Origin: an uncultured bacterium
GTDB taxonomy: Bacteria > Actinomycetota > Coriobacteriia > Coriobacteriales > Coriobacteriaceae
Reading direction: 5' to 3'
NCBI GenBank assembly: GCA_905215225.1
Contig: CAJMPM010000015.1
Location: 1 to 12,944, forward strand
Length of the DNA: 12,944 nucleotides
Below the pieces are notes generated by a model. That model was given only the letters and a program-made list of their open reading frames with translations. It was not told the DNA's origin and did no database searches. The translations under genes were made by a program, and so were the position numbers. The first letter of the stretch is position 1. Every line of letters starts with the position of its first letter. Below, piece after piece: positions 6,767-12,944 of the stretch.

Positions 6767-6818
6767 GCTGACCAAAACCTTGCCACGAGCTTGACGGGCT
6801 GGTTAGTTTTTGGTCAGC
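6767..6818. repeat. Inverted repeat upstream of the Tad operon
   Basis: GCTGACCAAAACC (6767-6779) and GTTTTTGGTCAGC (6806-6818) are complementary at 12 of 13 positions, with a 26-nt spacer. The left arm is preceded by a direct repeat of TGCTGAC (6758-6764 and 6766-6772). It lies between the rsgA terminator and the first pilus gene. It could be an operator, a transcript hairpin or an intergenic repeat element. No T-run follows. Confidence 0.55.
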
Positions 6819-6928
6819 GATTGGTTTGACATCGAAAACCGAGATCGCGATTGCGCCGCTTTGCACTCTGACCACCCAGACAATGGTGGTACGGGCATTC
6901 GCCCGGCACTGCCATGAGAGGAGCGGCC

Positions 6929-7528
6929 GTGAACAAGAGCAAGCGCATCGCCATCAGTCTGGTCGCGGGCGTGCTCGCTGCGCTGCTCTGCATGGTTTAC
7001 GGCTCGTCGATTCGCTCGCAAGCCGAACAGGTCCAGGCTGAGACCTTGGCCAAGTACGGTGGCGATCGCGCCGAGGTATGCGTCGCGGCGCGCGATATCG
7101 ATGTGGGCGAGACCCTCGATGAGACCAATGTCATAACCCAGGAATGGCTGACGAGTCTGCTGCCGCGTGACGCGGCGACCGAGCTGCGCCAGGTGCGCGG
7201 CGACGTGACGACTTCGCGTATTCCCAAAAACGCCGTGATCTGCAATGTCTACACCAAGGCCGAGAGCCACAAGCTCGAGGTGCCTAAGGGCAAGGTTGCC
7301 GTTTCGGTGGCGGTCGCTGCCGAGCACTCGGTCGGCGGTGCCACAGGCGTGGGCAGCTACGTGGATGTGTATGTGCAAAAAGACGGCGTAACCGATCGAC
7401 TGTGCGGCGCGTACGTGATCGATACCAGTGAGGATTCCGGTGCCACGCGCGAGGGCAAGATCGAATGGGTGACGCTGGCGGCTGACCCCGAAGACGTCAA
7501 GGAACTGCTGGGAGCCTCGGGCAAGTGA
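6929..7528 (+). CDS. cpaB: CpaB-like Flp pilus assembly protein (SAF domain)
   Basis: A 199-residue protein with a short basic N-terminus, one transmembrane helix or uncleaved signal (about 8-25) and an extracytoplasmic SAF-type domain. That domain has the typical VAARDIDVGETL (52-63), followed by a region recalling the RcpC/CpaB core. CpaB/RcpC proteins support pilus assembly at the envelope. It is shorter than most family members (about 250-300 residues), perhaps because there is no outer membrane or secretin to engage. The GTG start is chosen over an in-frame ATG at 6914 because GAGAGGAG sits five bases upstream of the GTG. It is the first gene of the operon; the next start lies 59 nt after its stop. 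A clear promoter was not found. Confidence 0.8.
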   Translation: MNKSKRIAISLVAGVLAALLCMVYGSSIRSQAEQVQAETLAKYGGDRAEVCVAARDIDVGETLDETNVITQEWLTSLLPRDAATELRQVRGDVTTSRIPKNAVICNVYTKAESHKLEVPKGKVAVSVAVAAEHSVGGATGVGSYVDVYVQKDGVTDRLCGAYVIDTSEDSGATREGKIEWVTLAADPEDVKELLGASGK

Positions 7529-7587
7529 ACGGTCAGCTTGACGATTCCCGCCACGGTGCGCGGCAAAAAGAGCGGAGGCGACGAGTG

Positions 7588-9237
7588 ATGAAAGCGATCT
7601 GGCTTGCATGCTGCGCGTGCGGTGATTACGGATTGCTGCAGCGGGAAGTCGAGGGCCGCGATGCGGGCGCGCAGGTGCTTCGCGTGGGCGACCTGGATGG
7701 GCTGGTGTCCATGGCACGGGCGTTTCCGTCGCGTCGCGGGGCGGCGATTATCGCGGCAGCTCTGTTCGATGCCGAAGACGTGCGAAAGACCGTTGCGCGC
7801 CTGACGGCCGAGGGCCGCGTGAGCCGCGTGGTCGTACTGATAGAGACGCTCGATCCTTCGGATATCGAGGGACTGTTTCGCGCAGGGGCGACCGAGGTTA
7901 TCGCTGCGCGTAGCATATGCGGCAACGGGCGCGCGGGCGAGGGAACGGTTGACTACGACCGGTGTCTGACGATTGAGCCCGATGCTTTTGTTGATAGGGA
8001 ACCCGGGGCGCCTCGCGCTACAAGAGGCCCGCGTGTTGATGATTATGGAAAAGCGGAAGCCGAGCATGGTCGGCGCCCCCGGAACCCCCTTGTATACGAT
8101 GACGCTGGAGGACCGGCGCAGCATGCTGGCGACTCCCCGGCTGTAGATATGGGATACGTGCACGGCGTGAATCTGTCGGATGAACTCGACGAAGTTGAGG
8201 GCTTTGCCGGGTGCGGCGAGTTGTCGCTGATGCAGCATGAGCAGATTGCGCAGAACGAGCCTGCCTCGCAGACCGAACAAGCCGCCATGCCGGCTTGGAC
8301 GCAGCGTGTAGTTGCGGCGGGGGAGACGGGGACGCTGTCACCGACGCCCGCCCCGCCGCCTCCGATGCCGCCGGCAGACGCTGCCGCTTCGCCGCATCGA
8401 GCTCCGGTCATCTGCGCCATTTCGGGTTCGGGCGGTTGCGGCAAGTCGACGATCGTTGCCACCATGGCACACACATCGTCGCTGTTGGGCTTGCGTGCCG
8501 CCGTGCTCGACCTGGACCTGATGTTTGGAAACCTTTACGACTTGTTAGGCGTCGATGCTCCGCACGATATGGCGGCACTTATCGAGCCGTCGGCGGCGGG
8601 CACGCTCACCGAGCCGGATATCGTGGCCGCATCGAGGCGCGGCGCCCCGGGCGTTACGCTCTGGGGTCCCGTCGCGGCGCCCGAGCAAGCTGAGCTCATG
8701 GCACGTCCGGTGGAGCTGCTGCTCGATGTCCTGCGTCGCGAATCCGACGTGGTCTTTATCGATACCTCGGTCTTTTGGGGCGATGCCGTGGCGGCTGCGG
8801 TGGCGGCGAGCGACCGTTGCCTGGTCGTTGGCGATGCGGCGGTGTCGTCCGCGACATCGGCGTCGCGCGTCATTGAACTGGCAAGTCGAGTAGGTGTGCC
8901 GCGCACGCGCATGAGCGCCGTGTTCAACCGGTTCGGTGCGCGCGGGGCAGACGAGGACGTCGCCATGCGCTTTGAGATTGCCTGTGCGTTGAGCTCCAAG
9001 ATTCATATCGCCGATGGCGGGCAGGATCTCGCCGCGCTCATGGCGTTTGGACGCGCTGACGAGGCAGTGGGGCAGACCAGCGCTTTTGCGACCAGCGTGC
9101 GCGAGGCTACGCGCGAGATGCTCGTGGAACTGGGGTGCGCCGTCGGCCCTTGGAGCGATATGGTCGCCGACCGTGCAACGCGTACCGAGCGCCCGCGTAT
9201 CCGCCTTCCCTGGTCGCGCGAGGGTGATTTGCGATGA
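7588..9237 (+). CDS. tadZ: CpaE/TadZ-like pilus localisation ATPase
   Basis: A 549-residue protein in three parts. Residues 1 to about 125 resemble a degenerate receiver-type fold, as in TadZ/CpaE. About 125-275 is a low-complexity acidic and proline-rich linker (Pro-rich at 252-264). From about 275 comes a ParA/MinD-type ATPase with P-loop SGSGGCGKST (279-288, Lys286), switch region VLDLDLMFGN, and Walker B VVFIDTS with Asp392. The signature first lysine of the MinD-type KGGxGKT is absent. TadZ proteins are thought to mark the assembly site of the Tad machine at the inner face of the membrane. ATG 7588 is favoured by GGAGG at 7574-7578; GTG 7585 is equally possible, while GTG 7525 would overlap the cpaB stop and lacks a good site. 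The end overlaps tadA by ATGA. Confidence 0.85.
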   Translation: MKAIWLACCACGDYGLLQREVEGRDAGAQVLRVGDLDGLVSMARAFPSRRGAAIIAAALFDAEDVRKTVARLTAEGRVSRVVVLIETLDPSDIEGLFRAGATEVIAARSICGNGRAGEGTVDYDRCLTIEPDAFVDREPGAPRATRGPRVDDYGKAEAEHGRRPRNPLVYDDAGGPAQHAGDSPAVDMGYVHGVNLSDELDEVEGFAGCGELSLMQHEQIAQNEPASQTEQAAMPAWTQRVVAAGETGTLSPTPAPPPPMPPADAAASPHRAPVICAISGSGGCGKSTIVATMAHTSSLLGLRAAVLDLDLMFGNLYDLLGVDAPHDMAALIEPSAAGTLTEPDIVAASRRGAPGVTLWGPVAAPEQAELMARPVELLLDVLRRESDVVFIDTSVFWGDAVAAAVAASDRCLVVGDAAVSSATSASRVIELASRVGVPRTRMSAVFNRFGARGADEDVAMRFEIACALSSKIHIADGGQDLAALMAFGRADEAVGQTSAFATSVREATREMLVELGCAVGPWSDMVADRATRTERPRIRLPWSREGDLR

Positions 9238-10562
9238 GTTTGCAAACAAGGATTAAGGAAGCCGGTGCGGCCGCGGCGGCAGCGCCTGTTGATGCGGGGC
9301 GCCACCGTGCCGTCAAGCGCCGCACCAAGCGCGCCGTGATGGACCGCATGGGTTACGACGAAGTGGCGCGTATCAGCGCCTATATCGACCCGGCACTTGC
9401 CCGCGCGGAATTGCGTCCCGCGGTGGAGGCGGCGCTCAATGTTGAGGAACCGACCGATCTCGCGACGCCCGAGCGCGAGACCATCATCGACGAGATCTTG
9501 GACGACGTGGTGGGCCTGGGCCCGCTGCAGCCGCTCATCGAGGACGACACCGTCACCGAGATCATGGTCAACGGTTGCCGCTCGGCTTTCTTTGAACGCG
9601 GCGGCGTCTTATATCCCATCGAGCATGCATTTGAGGATGACGAGCAGATCCGCGTGCTCATCGACCGCATCATCTCGCCGCTGGGCAGGCGCATCGACGA
9701 GCGCAGCCCCATTGTCAACGCCCGCCTCAAGACGGGCTATCGCGTCAACGCGGTGATCCCGCCCGTGGCGATTGATGGGCCAATCCTCACCATCCGCAAG
9801 TTCTCAGATCGCATCTGTTCGTTGGACGAGCTTGTGGGCCTGGGGTCGCTGCCGCTTTGGTATGCGCAACTGCTGTCGTGTGCGGTGTCGCTGCGTCAAG
9901 ATCTGGCGGTTGCGGGTGGCACGGGATCGGGCAAGACCACGCTGCTCAACGCGCTGTCGTGCGAGATATCCACCGGCGAGCGCATCGTGACGATCGAGGA
10001 CTCCGCCGAGCTCAAGTTTGCGCATCATCCGCACGTGGTGCGCCTAGAGGCGCGCGAGGCTTCAATTGAGGGTGAGGGTGCGGTGACGATTCGCGACCTA
10101 GTAACTAATGCCCTGCGCATGCGCCCCGACCGCATCGTGGTGGGCGAGGTGCGTGGTGCCGAGTGCTGCGACATGTTGCAGGCCATGAACACGGGCCACG
10201 ACGGGTCGCTCACCACACTTCATGCGGGTTCAGAACAGGAGACCGTGGTGCGTCTGACATTGCTTGCACGTTATGGCATCGATCTGCCGAGCGAGCTCAT
10301 CGAGGAGCAGATTGCCATGGCGCTCGACGGCATCGTGATGTCCGAGCGTCATGCGGACGGCAGGCGTTTCGTGTCCTCCTATTCGGGGGTGCGACGCGGC
10401 ACGGCAGGCGGCGTGGAGCGTGAGCGCTACGTGACGTTCGATGCCGCCACGCGCACCTGGACGCTCGATCGCGAGCCTCCGTTTATCGCGGAGGGCCTGC
10501 GCTCGGGAACGCTCACACAAGAGGAGGTGGACGAATGGAGATCGTTGTGCCCCTCGTCGTAG
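9234..10562 (+). CDS. tadA: CpaF/TadA-type pilus assembly ATPase
   Basis: A 442-residue member of the type II/IV secretion ATPase family that forms the hexameric cytoplasmic motor for Flp pilus assembly. Visible features are an N-terminal helical domain with GLGPLQPLIEDDTVTEIMVN (98-117 region), Walker A GGTGSGKTT (228-236, Lys234), Asp-box TIEDSAEL, Walker B-like RIVVGEVRG with Glu305, and His-box SLTTLHAGS with His330. The N-terminus carries an Ala-rich then Arg/Lys-rich stretch (about 10-34). The length is typical. The ATG overlaps the tadZ stop (ATGA), and the 3' end overlaps tadB by 28 nt, so translation is probably coupled on both sides. It is expected to work with the platform proteins encoded immediately downstream. 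Confidence 0.96.
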   Translation: MSLQTRIKEAGAAAAAAPVDAGRHRAVKRRTKRAVMDRMGYDEVARISAYIDPALARAELRPAVEAALNVEEPTDLATPERETIIDEILDDVVGLGPLQPLIEDDTVTEIMVNGCRSAFFERGGVLYPIEHAFEDDEQIRVLIDRIISPLGRRIDERSPIVNARLKTGYRVNAVIPPVAIDGPILTIRKFSDRICSLDELVGLGSLPLWYAQLLSCAVSLRQDLAVAGGTGSGKTTLLNALSCEISTGERIVTIEDSAELKFAHHPHVVRLEAREASIEGEGAVTIRDLVTNALRMRPDRIVVGEVRGAECCDMLQAMNTGHDGSLTTLHAGSEQETVVRLTLLARYGIDLPSELIEEQIAMALDGIVMSERHADGRRFVSSYSGVRRGTAGGVERERYVTFDAATRTWTLDREPPFIAEGLRSGTLTQEEVDEWRSLCPSS

Positions 10563-11461
10563 GGGGCTTGACAGGGCTTTCTGCCGCGGTGGCGTGCGGG
10601 GCGGAGCCTCGTGTGTCGCGCGTGCCGCCGGCGGAACTGGTCAGCCATGCGCTTGAGTCGGTTGCCGAGAGGCTGCCGCGCGAGTTGGTAGAAAACGACC
10701 TGCTAAAAAAGATTGCCCGCTCCTGGGCGGCGCTGGTTCCAGCACATCGCCTTGGCCTTGTTATCGAGGATGACGAGGCGCGCCTGGCATGCTTGCTGCT
10801 ATCGAGTGGTGTCTGCGGCATTGCCCTGACTGTCGTATCGCTGTCGCCCATCGGCTTTGTCCTGGGGCTGCTCGCACCGTTTGGCGTAGGCGCCGCTCGC
10901 GACACCTTCGACCGTCGCCGCGAGCAACACGATGTGGAAGCAGCCATGCCCGAGGCCTTTACGGCGCTCTCTATGTCGCTCGCCTCGGGTCATTCGCTGG
11001 CCCAGGGCATGAGGTTTGTGGGAACTCACGCGCAAGAGCCGGTGCATACCGAGTTTTTGCGCGTGGCGACGGCGATCGACTGCGGCGTCTCGGCGACTGA
11101 TGCGTTGGATGACCTACTCGACCGTATCGATGCCCCCGGCCTTTCGCTTGTCACCTTGGCGCTCAAGGTGTCGCAGCGAACCGGTGCCCCGCTTGCCGAC
11201 CTGTTGTCCGAGGCGTCGAGCATGGTGGGGGAGCGCATTGAGCTCAAGCGCCGCCTGGATGTCAAGACGTCGCAGGCTCGCATGTCTGCGCATATGGTCG
11301 CGGCGATGCCGGCGGGCATGTGCGCGGTGTTGGCGCTGCTTTCGGCAGATTTTCGTCGCGGTCTTGCGACGCCTGCCGGCGCGGGCGCTGTGGTGCTGGG
11401 TCTAGCCCTCAACGTCGTTGCCCTGGTGGTTATCCGGCGCATTATGAGGGTGGAGCTATGA
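10535..11461 (+). CDS. tadB: TadB-type inner membrane platform protein
   Basis: A 308-residue membrane protein with a type II secretion F (GspF-like) domain at about 138-265, including AMPEAFTALSMSLASGHSL (137-155). Hydrophobic segments lie near 3-22, 84-121, 252-270 and 281-301. This is the usual TadB arrangement, which anchors the TadA motor in the membrane and transmits its movement to the growing pilus. The ATG is supported by GAGGAGG seven bases upstream, even though it lies inside the last codons of tadA. The stop overlaps the tadC start as ATGA. Confidence 0.9.
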   Translation: MEIVVPLVVGGLTGLSAAVACGAEPRVSRVPPAELVSHALESVAERLPRELVENDLLKKIARSWAALVPAHRLGLVIEDDEARLACLLLSSGVCGIALTVVSLSPIGFVLGLLAPFGVGAARDTFDRRREQHDVEAAMPEAFTALSMSLASGHSLAQGMRFVGTHAQEPVHTEFLRVATAIDCGVSATDALDDLLDRIDAPGLSLVTLALKVSQRTGAPLADLLSEASSMVGERIELKRRLDVKTSQARMSAHMVAAMPAGMCAVLALLSADFRRGLATPAGAGAVVLGLALNVVALVVIRRIMRVEL

Positions 11462-12099
11462 GCGCCCCGGTTGCAGTTGCGGCTTGCCTGTGCGCCCTGA
11501 GTGTATTTGTCGCGACGGGTTTGGATCGGGCGGATGCACGCAAGATCGCAGGGGCCTGCAAGCGCGAGGCGGTGCTGGTCGCTGCCGCGGGTCGCTCAGT
11601 GGTCGATGCCCTGACCGCGCGAGTGAAGGGCGCGGTTGGAGTGGGCGGCTCGGCGCGAGTGTCGCTCGGCGAAGTGTCCGAGATGATCGATGTTGTGCGC
11701 TTGGGTCTTTCGGCCGGTCTTTCGTTTGATGCGGCGCTTGAGATTTTCTGCGCCAACCGCCGGTCAGTGCTGGCTCTTCGCCTTGAGCGGGCCTGCATGG
11801 CGTGGCAGGTGGGCGTGGGCACGCGTGAGGACGAGTTGTTGGCCGCCGCGCGCGACCTGGACGTGCGAGCGCTCGAGACCTTTGCCATCACGGTGGGGCA
11901 GGCGCTCGCCCTGGGTGCCCCACTTGCCGAGACGCTGGCCGCTCAAAGTCGCGAGATCCGTGCGGCTCATCGCGCTGCGGTCGAGCGCGAGATCGAGCGT
12001 GCGCCCGTCAAGCTGCTGATTCCCACCGGCACGCTCATCTTGCCGGCGTTGCTTCTGTCCATATTGGGCCCGCTGCTGGGAGCAGGCGGGATGATGTAG
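11458..12099 (+). CDS. tadC: TadC-type inner membrane platform protein
   Basis: A 213-residue membrane protein with an N-terminal hydrophobic segment (3-20), a GspF-like helical domain (about 70-180, beginning VSEMIDVVRLGLSAGLSFDA) and a C-terminal hydrophobic hairpin (186-207). Its position after tadB and the T2SSF pattern identify it as the partner platform protein TadC. It is clearly shorter than the roughly 290-320 residues common in TadC, apparently through loss of N-terminal membrane segments. The ATG at 11458 overlaps the tadB stop and has GGGTGGAG just upstream; the longer open frame from 11320 lies inside tadB and is rejected. Flp starts 10 nt after the stop. Confidence 0.85.
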   Translation: MSAPVAVAACLCALSVFVATGLDRADARKIAGACKREAVLVAAAGRSVVDALTARVKGAVGVGGSARVSLGEVSEMIDVVRLGLSAGLSFDAALEIFCANRRSVLALRLERACMAWQVGVGTREDELLAAARDLDVRALETFAITVGQALALGAPLAETLAAQSREIRAAHRAAVEREIERAPVKLLIPTGTLILPALLLSILGPLLGAGGMM

Positions 12100-12109
12100 G
12101 GAGGAATAC

Positions 12110-12343
12110 ATGAACACGATGACTGACGCTGCTGGCAAGGTCCAGGGCTGGGCGTTTTGCCGGGCGGCACATGTTCGTCAACGCGCCAAGGAGCTACTGC
12201 AGGAGGAGAGTGCACAGGGTACCACCGAGTATGCCATCTTGGTCGGCGTGCTCGTGGTGATCGCGATTATCGCCATCGTCGCATTTAAGGGCAAGGTTAA
12301 AGAGCTATGGGATGCGATCAGCGAGGGCATCAACAGCCTGTAG
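12110..12343 (+). CDS. flp: Flp-type major pilin precursor
   Basis: A 77-residue type IVb prepilin. A hydrophilic leader of about 35 residues is followed by the class motif QGTTEYAIL and a hydrophobic helix (about 42-60), then a short amphipathic tail. Placing Glu40 at +5 puts processing between Ala35 and Gln36, so the -1 residue is Ala rather than the more common Gly. The mature pilin would be about 42 residues, normal for Flp; the leader is long for the family. GGGAGGA lies five bases before the ATG. An internal ATG three codons later is a possible start. It sits directly after tadC, whereas in many Gram-negative loci flp comes first. The needed prepilin peptidase is not in this window. Confidence 0.9.
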   Translation: MNTMTDAAGKVQGWAFCRAAHVRQRAKELLQEESAQGTTEYAILVGVLVVIAIIAIVAFKGKVKELWDAISEGINSL

Positions 12344-12870
12344 AGGGCGAGCGCCCCATCGGGGTGCTGCTGGTGTTTGCTTGCCTGACCGTGGCGATAG
12401 CGGCGGTGCTTTGGGGGCTTAACGCCGCGCGGCAGCAGCGTCCTGGGGCCGCCTTCGATTCGGGCTCAGATTCGGCGGTGGCGTCTCAAAAAGATGAGAT
12501 GCGAGATGCGGACGATTCGGATGTCGCTGTCACGGCGCAAACCTTTCTGCGGACGCTCGACAAGCGGTCTGGCACTGCGACGGATTTGCCTGAGGACAAC
12601 GCGATTGCGGTCCGGCTTGCATGGTCCGAGGACCGACCGATGACCGAGGCAGCGGCGGATATGTTACGCGCCTACCGCGAGGTGCCAACGGCCCAGCTCG
12701 CCCTGAGCGGCTATCTCGATATTAAGGGCAACGTATGGGGCGCCATCGTGCGCGATGGGCGCGGCTGGGTCGATATGGTGACGGTTGCCGCGGATGCCGG
12801 CGATGCCTCGTGCCGCCTGCGCGTGATCCGCCTGAGCCCGCAGGCATCGAACTCAATGGAGGGGTCGTGA
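12307..12870 (+). CDS. Unrecognised membrane-anchored protein of the Tad operon
   Basis: I do not recognise this protein. If translated from the ATG at 12307 it has 187 residues and overlaps flp by 37 nt. GTG 12364, giving 168 residues and starting just before the membrane segment, is an equally good candidate, because neither start has a strong ribosome-binding site. It has one hydrophobic segment near residues 18-38 of the long form. A polar, Asp/Gln-rich stretch (about 45-75) and a probably folded extracytoplasmic domain follow, including LALSGYLDIKGNVWGAIVRD. The topology suits a minor pilus or envelope assembly component, but it lacks the G/A-x4-E-Y prepilin motif. Codon usage is like its neighbours. 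The next gene starts 1 nt after the stop. Confidence 0.7.
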   Translation: MGCDQRGHQQPVEGERPIGVLLVFACLTVAIAAVLWGLNAARQQRPGAAFDSGSDSAVASQKDEMRDADDSDVAVTAQTFLRTLDKRSGTATDLPEDNAIAVRLAWSEDRPMTEAAADMLRAYREVPTAQLALSGYLDIKGNVWGAIVRDGRGWVDMVTVAADAGDASCRLRVIRLSPQASNSMEGS

Positions 12871-12871
12871 A

Positions 12872-12944
12872 ATGCATGACGGCCTGCGCGAGGAAGCTGC
12901 CCAAGCGACTGTGGAATACGCCATCGTCACGGTGGCGCTGTTAT
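12872..12944 (+). CDS. Prepilin-like or TadE-like protein, N-terminal fragment
   Basis: Only 24 residues are in the window; the gene continues past the right edge. The ATG has GGAGGGG seven to eight bases upstream. After a ten-residue leader comes AQATVEYAIV, the type IVb prepilin/TadE processing motif. Glu at +5 gives a cut after Ala10, and the hydrophobic helix begins immediately. It could be a second Flp pilin or a TadE/TadF pseudopilin; the QATVEYA wording is common in TadE. An overlapping frame from ATG 12876 gives no sensible protein. Confidence 0.75.
   Translation, partial: MHDGLREEAAQATVEYAIVTVALL

Noticed and set aside
6826..6854. TTGACA at 6826-6831 as the pilus operon promoter
   Set aside because: A perfect -35 hexamer, but nothing resembling a -10 lies at 16-18 nt, so it is not listed as a promoter.
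7525..7587. GTG at 7525 as the tadZ start (GTGA overlap with cpaB)
   Set aside because: The extra 21 residues are polar, Arg-rich and unlike a domain start, whereas GTG 7585 / ATG 7588 follow a clear GGAGG.

Overview
The window looks like chromosomal DNA from a high-GC, Gram-positive actinobacterium, most likely a gut Coriobacteriia member such as Collinsella. This is inferred from strong G/C third-position bias in the genes, AT-richer intergenic DNA, and a secretin-free Tad/Flp pilus operon. No rRNA, tRNA or other diagnostic marker is present, so the genus is a guess.

Layout. (1) 1-602 has no convincing gene. It holds what appears to be the 5' end of a degenerate group II intron (about 30-275), then a 24-bp inverted repeat (297-320 / 401-424). 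(2) 603-2128 is a minus-strand pyruvate kinase gene with a strong intrinsic terminator and a TATAAT box. (3) 2129-2569 is a divergent intergenic region. Its right half carries a plausible promoter followed at once by a structured mRNA leader: two hairpins whose loops are complementary over 7 nt, the second covering the Shine-Dalgarno sequence. (4) 2570-5251 encodes a P2-type, probably Ca2+-transporting ATPase, followed by a GC-rich inverted repeat and a terminator. (5) 5492-6676 encodes the ribosome-biogenesis GTPase RsgA with a long N-terminal extension, followed by a terminator. (6) 6929 to the right edge is a tight plus-strand Tad pilus operon: CpaB-like, CpaE/TadZ, CpaF/TadA, TadB, TadC, Flp pilin, an unrecognised membrane-anchored protein, and the start of a second prepilin/TadE-like protein cut by the window end.

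How the genes work together. TadA is the cytoplasmic motor ATPase, TadB and TadC its membrane platform, TadZ the probable localisation ATPase, CpaB an envelope assembly factor, and Flp the major pilin. Genes overlap by 4 to 37 nt or lie a few bases apart, indicating one translationally coupled transcript. The prepilin peptidase is not in the window. Pyruvate kinase, the ATPase and RsgA are independent housekeeping genes with their own signals.

The most notable item is the leader of the ATPase gene (2461-2562), a candidate cis-regulatory RNA. All calls come from reading sequence only; no database or folding program was used.
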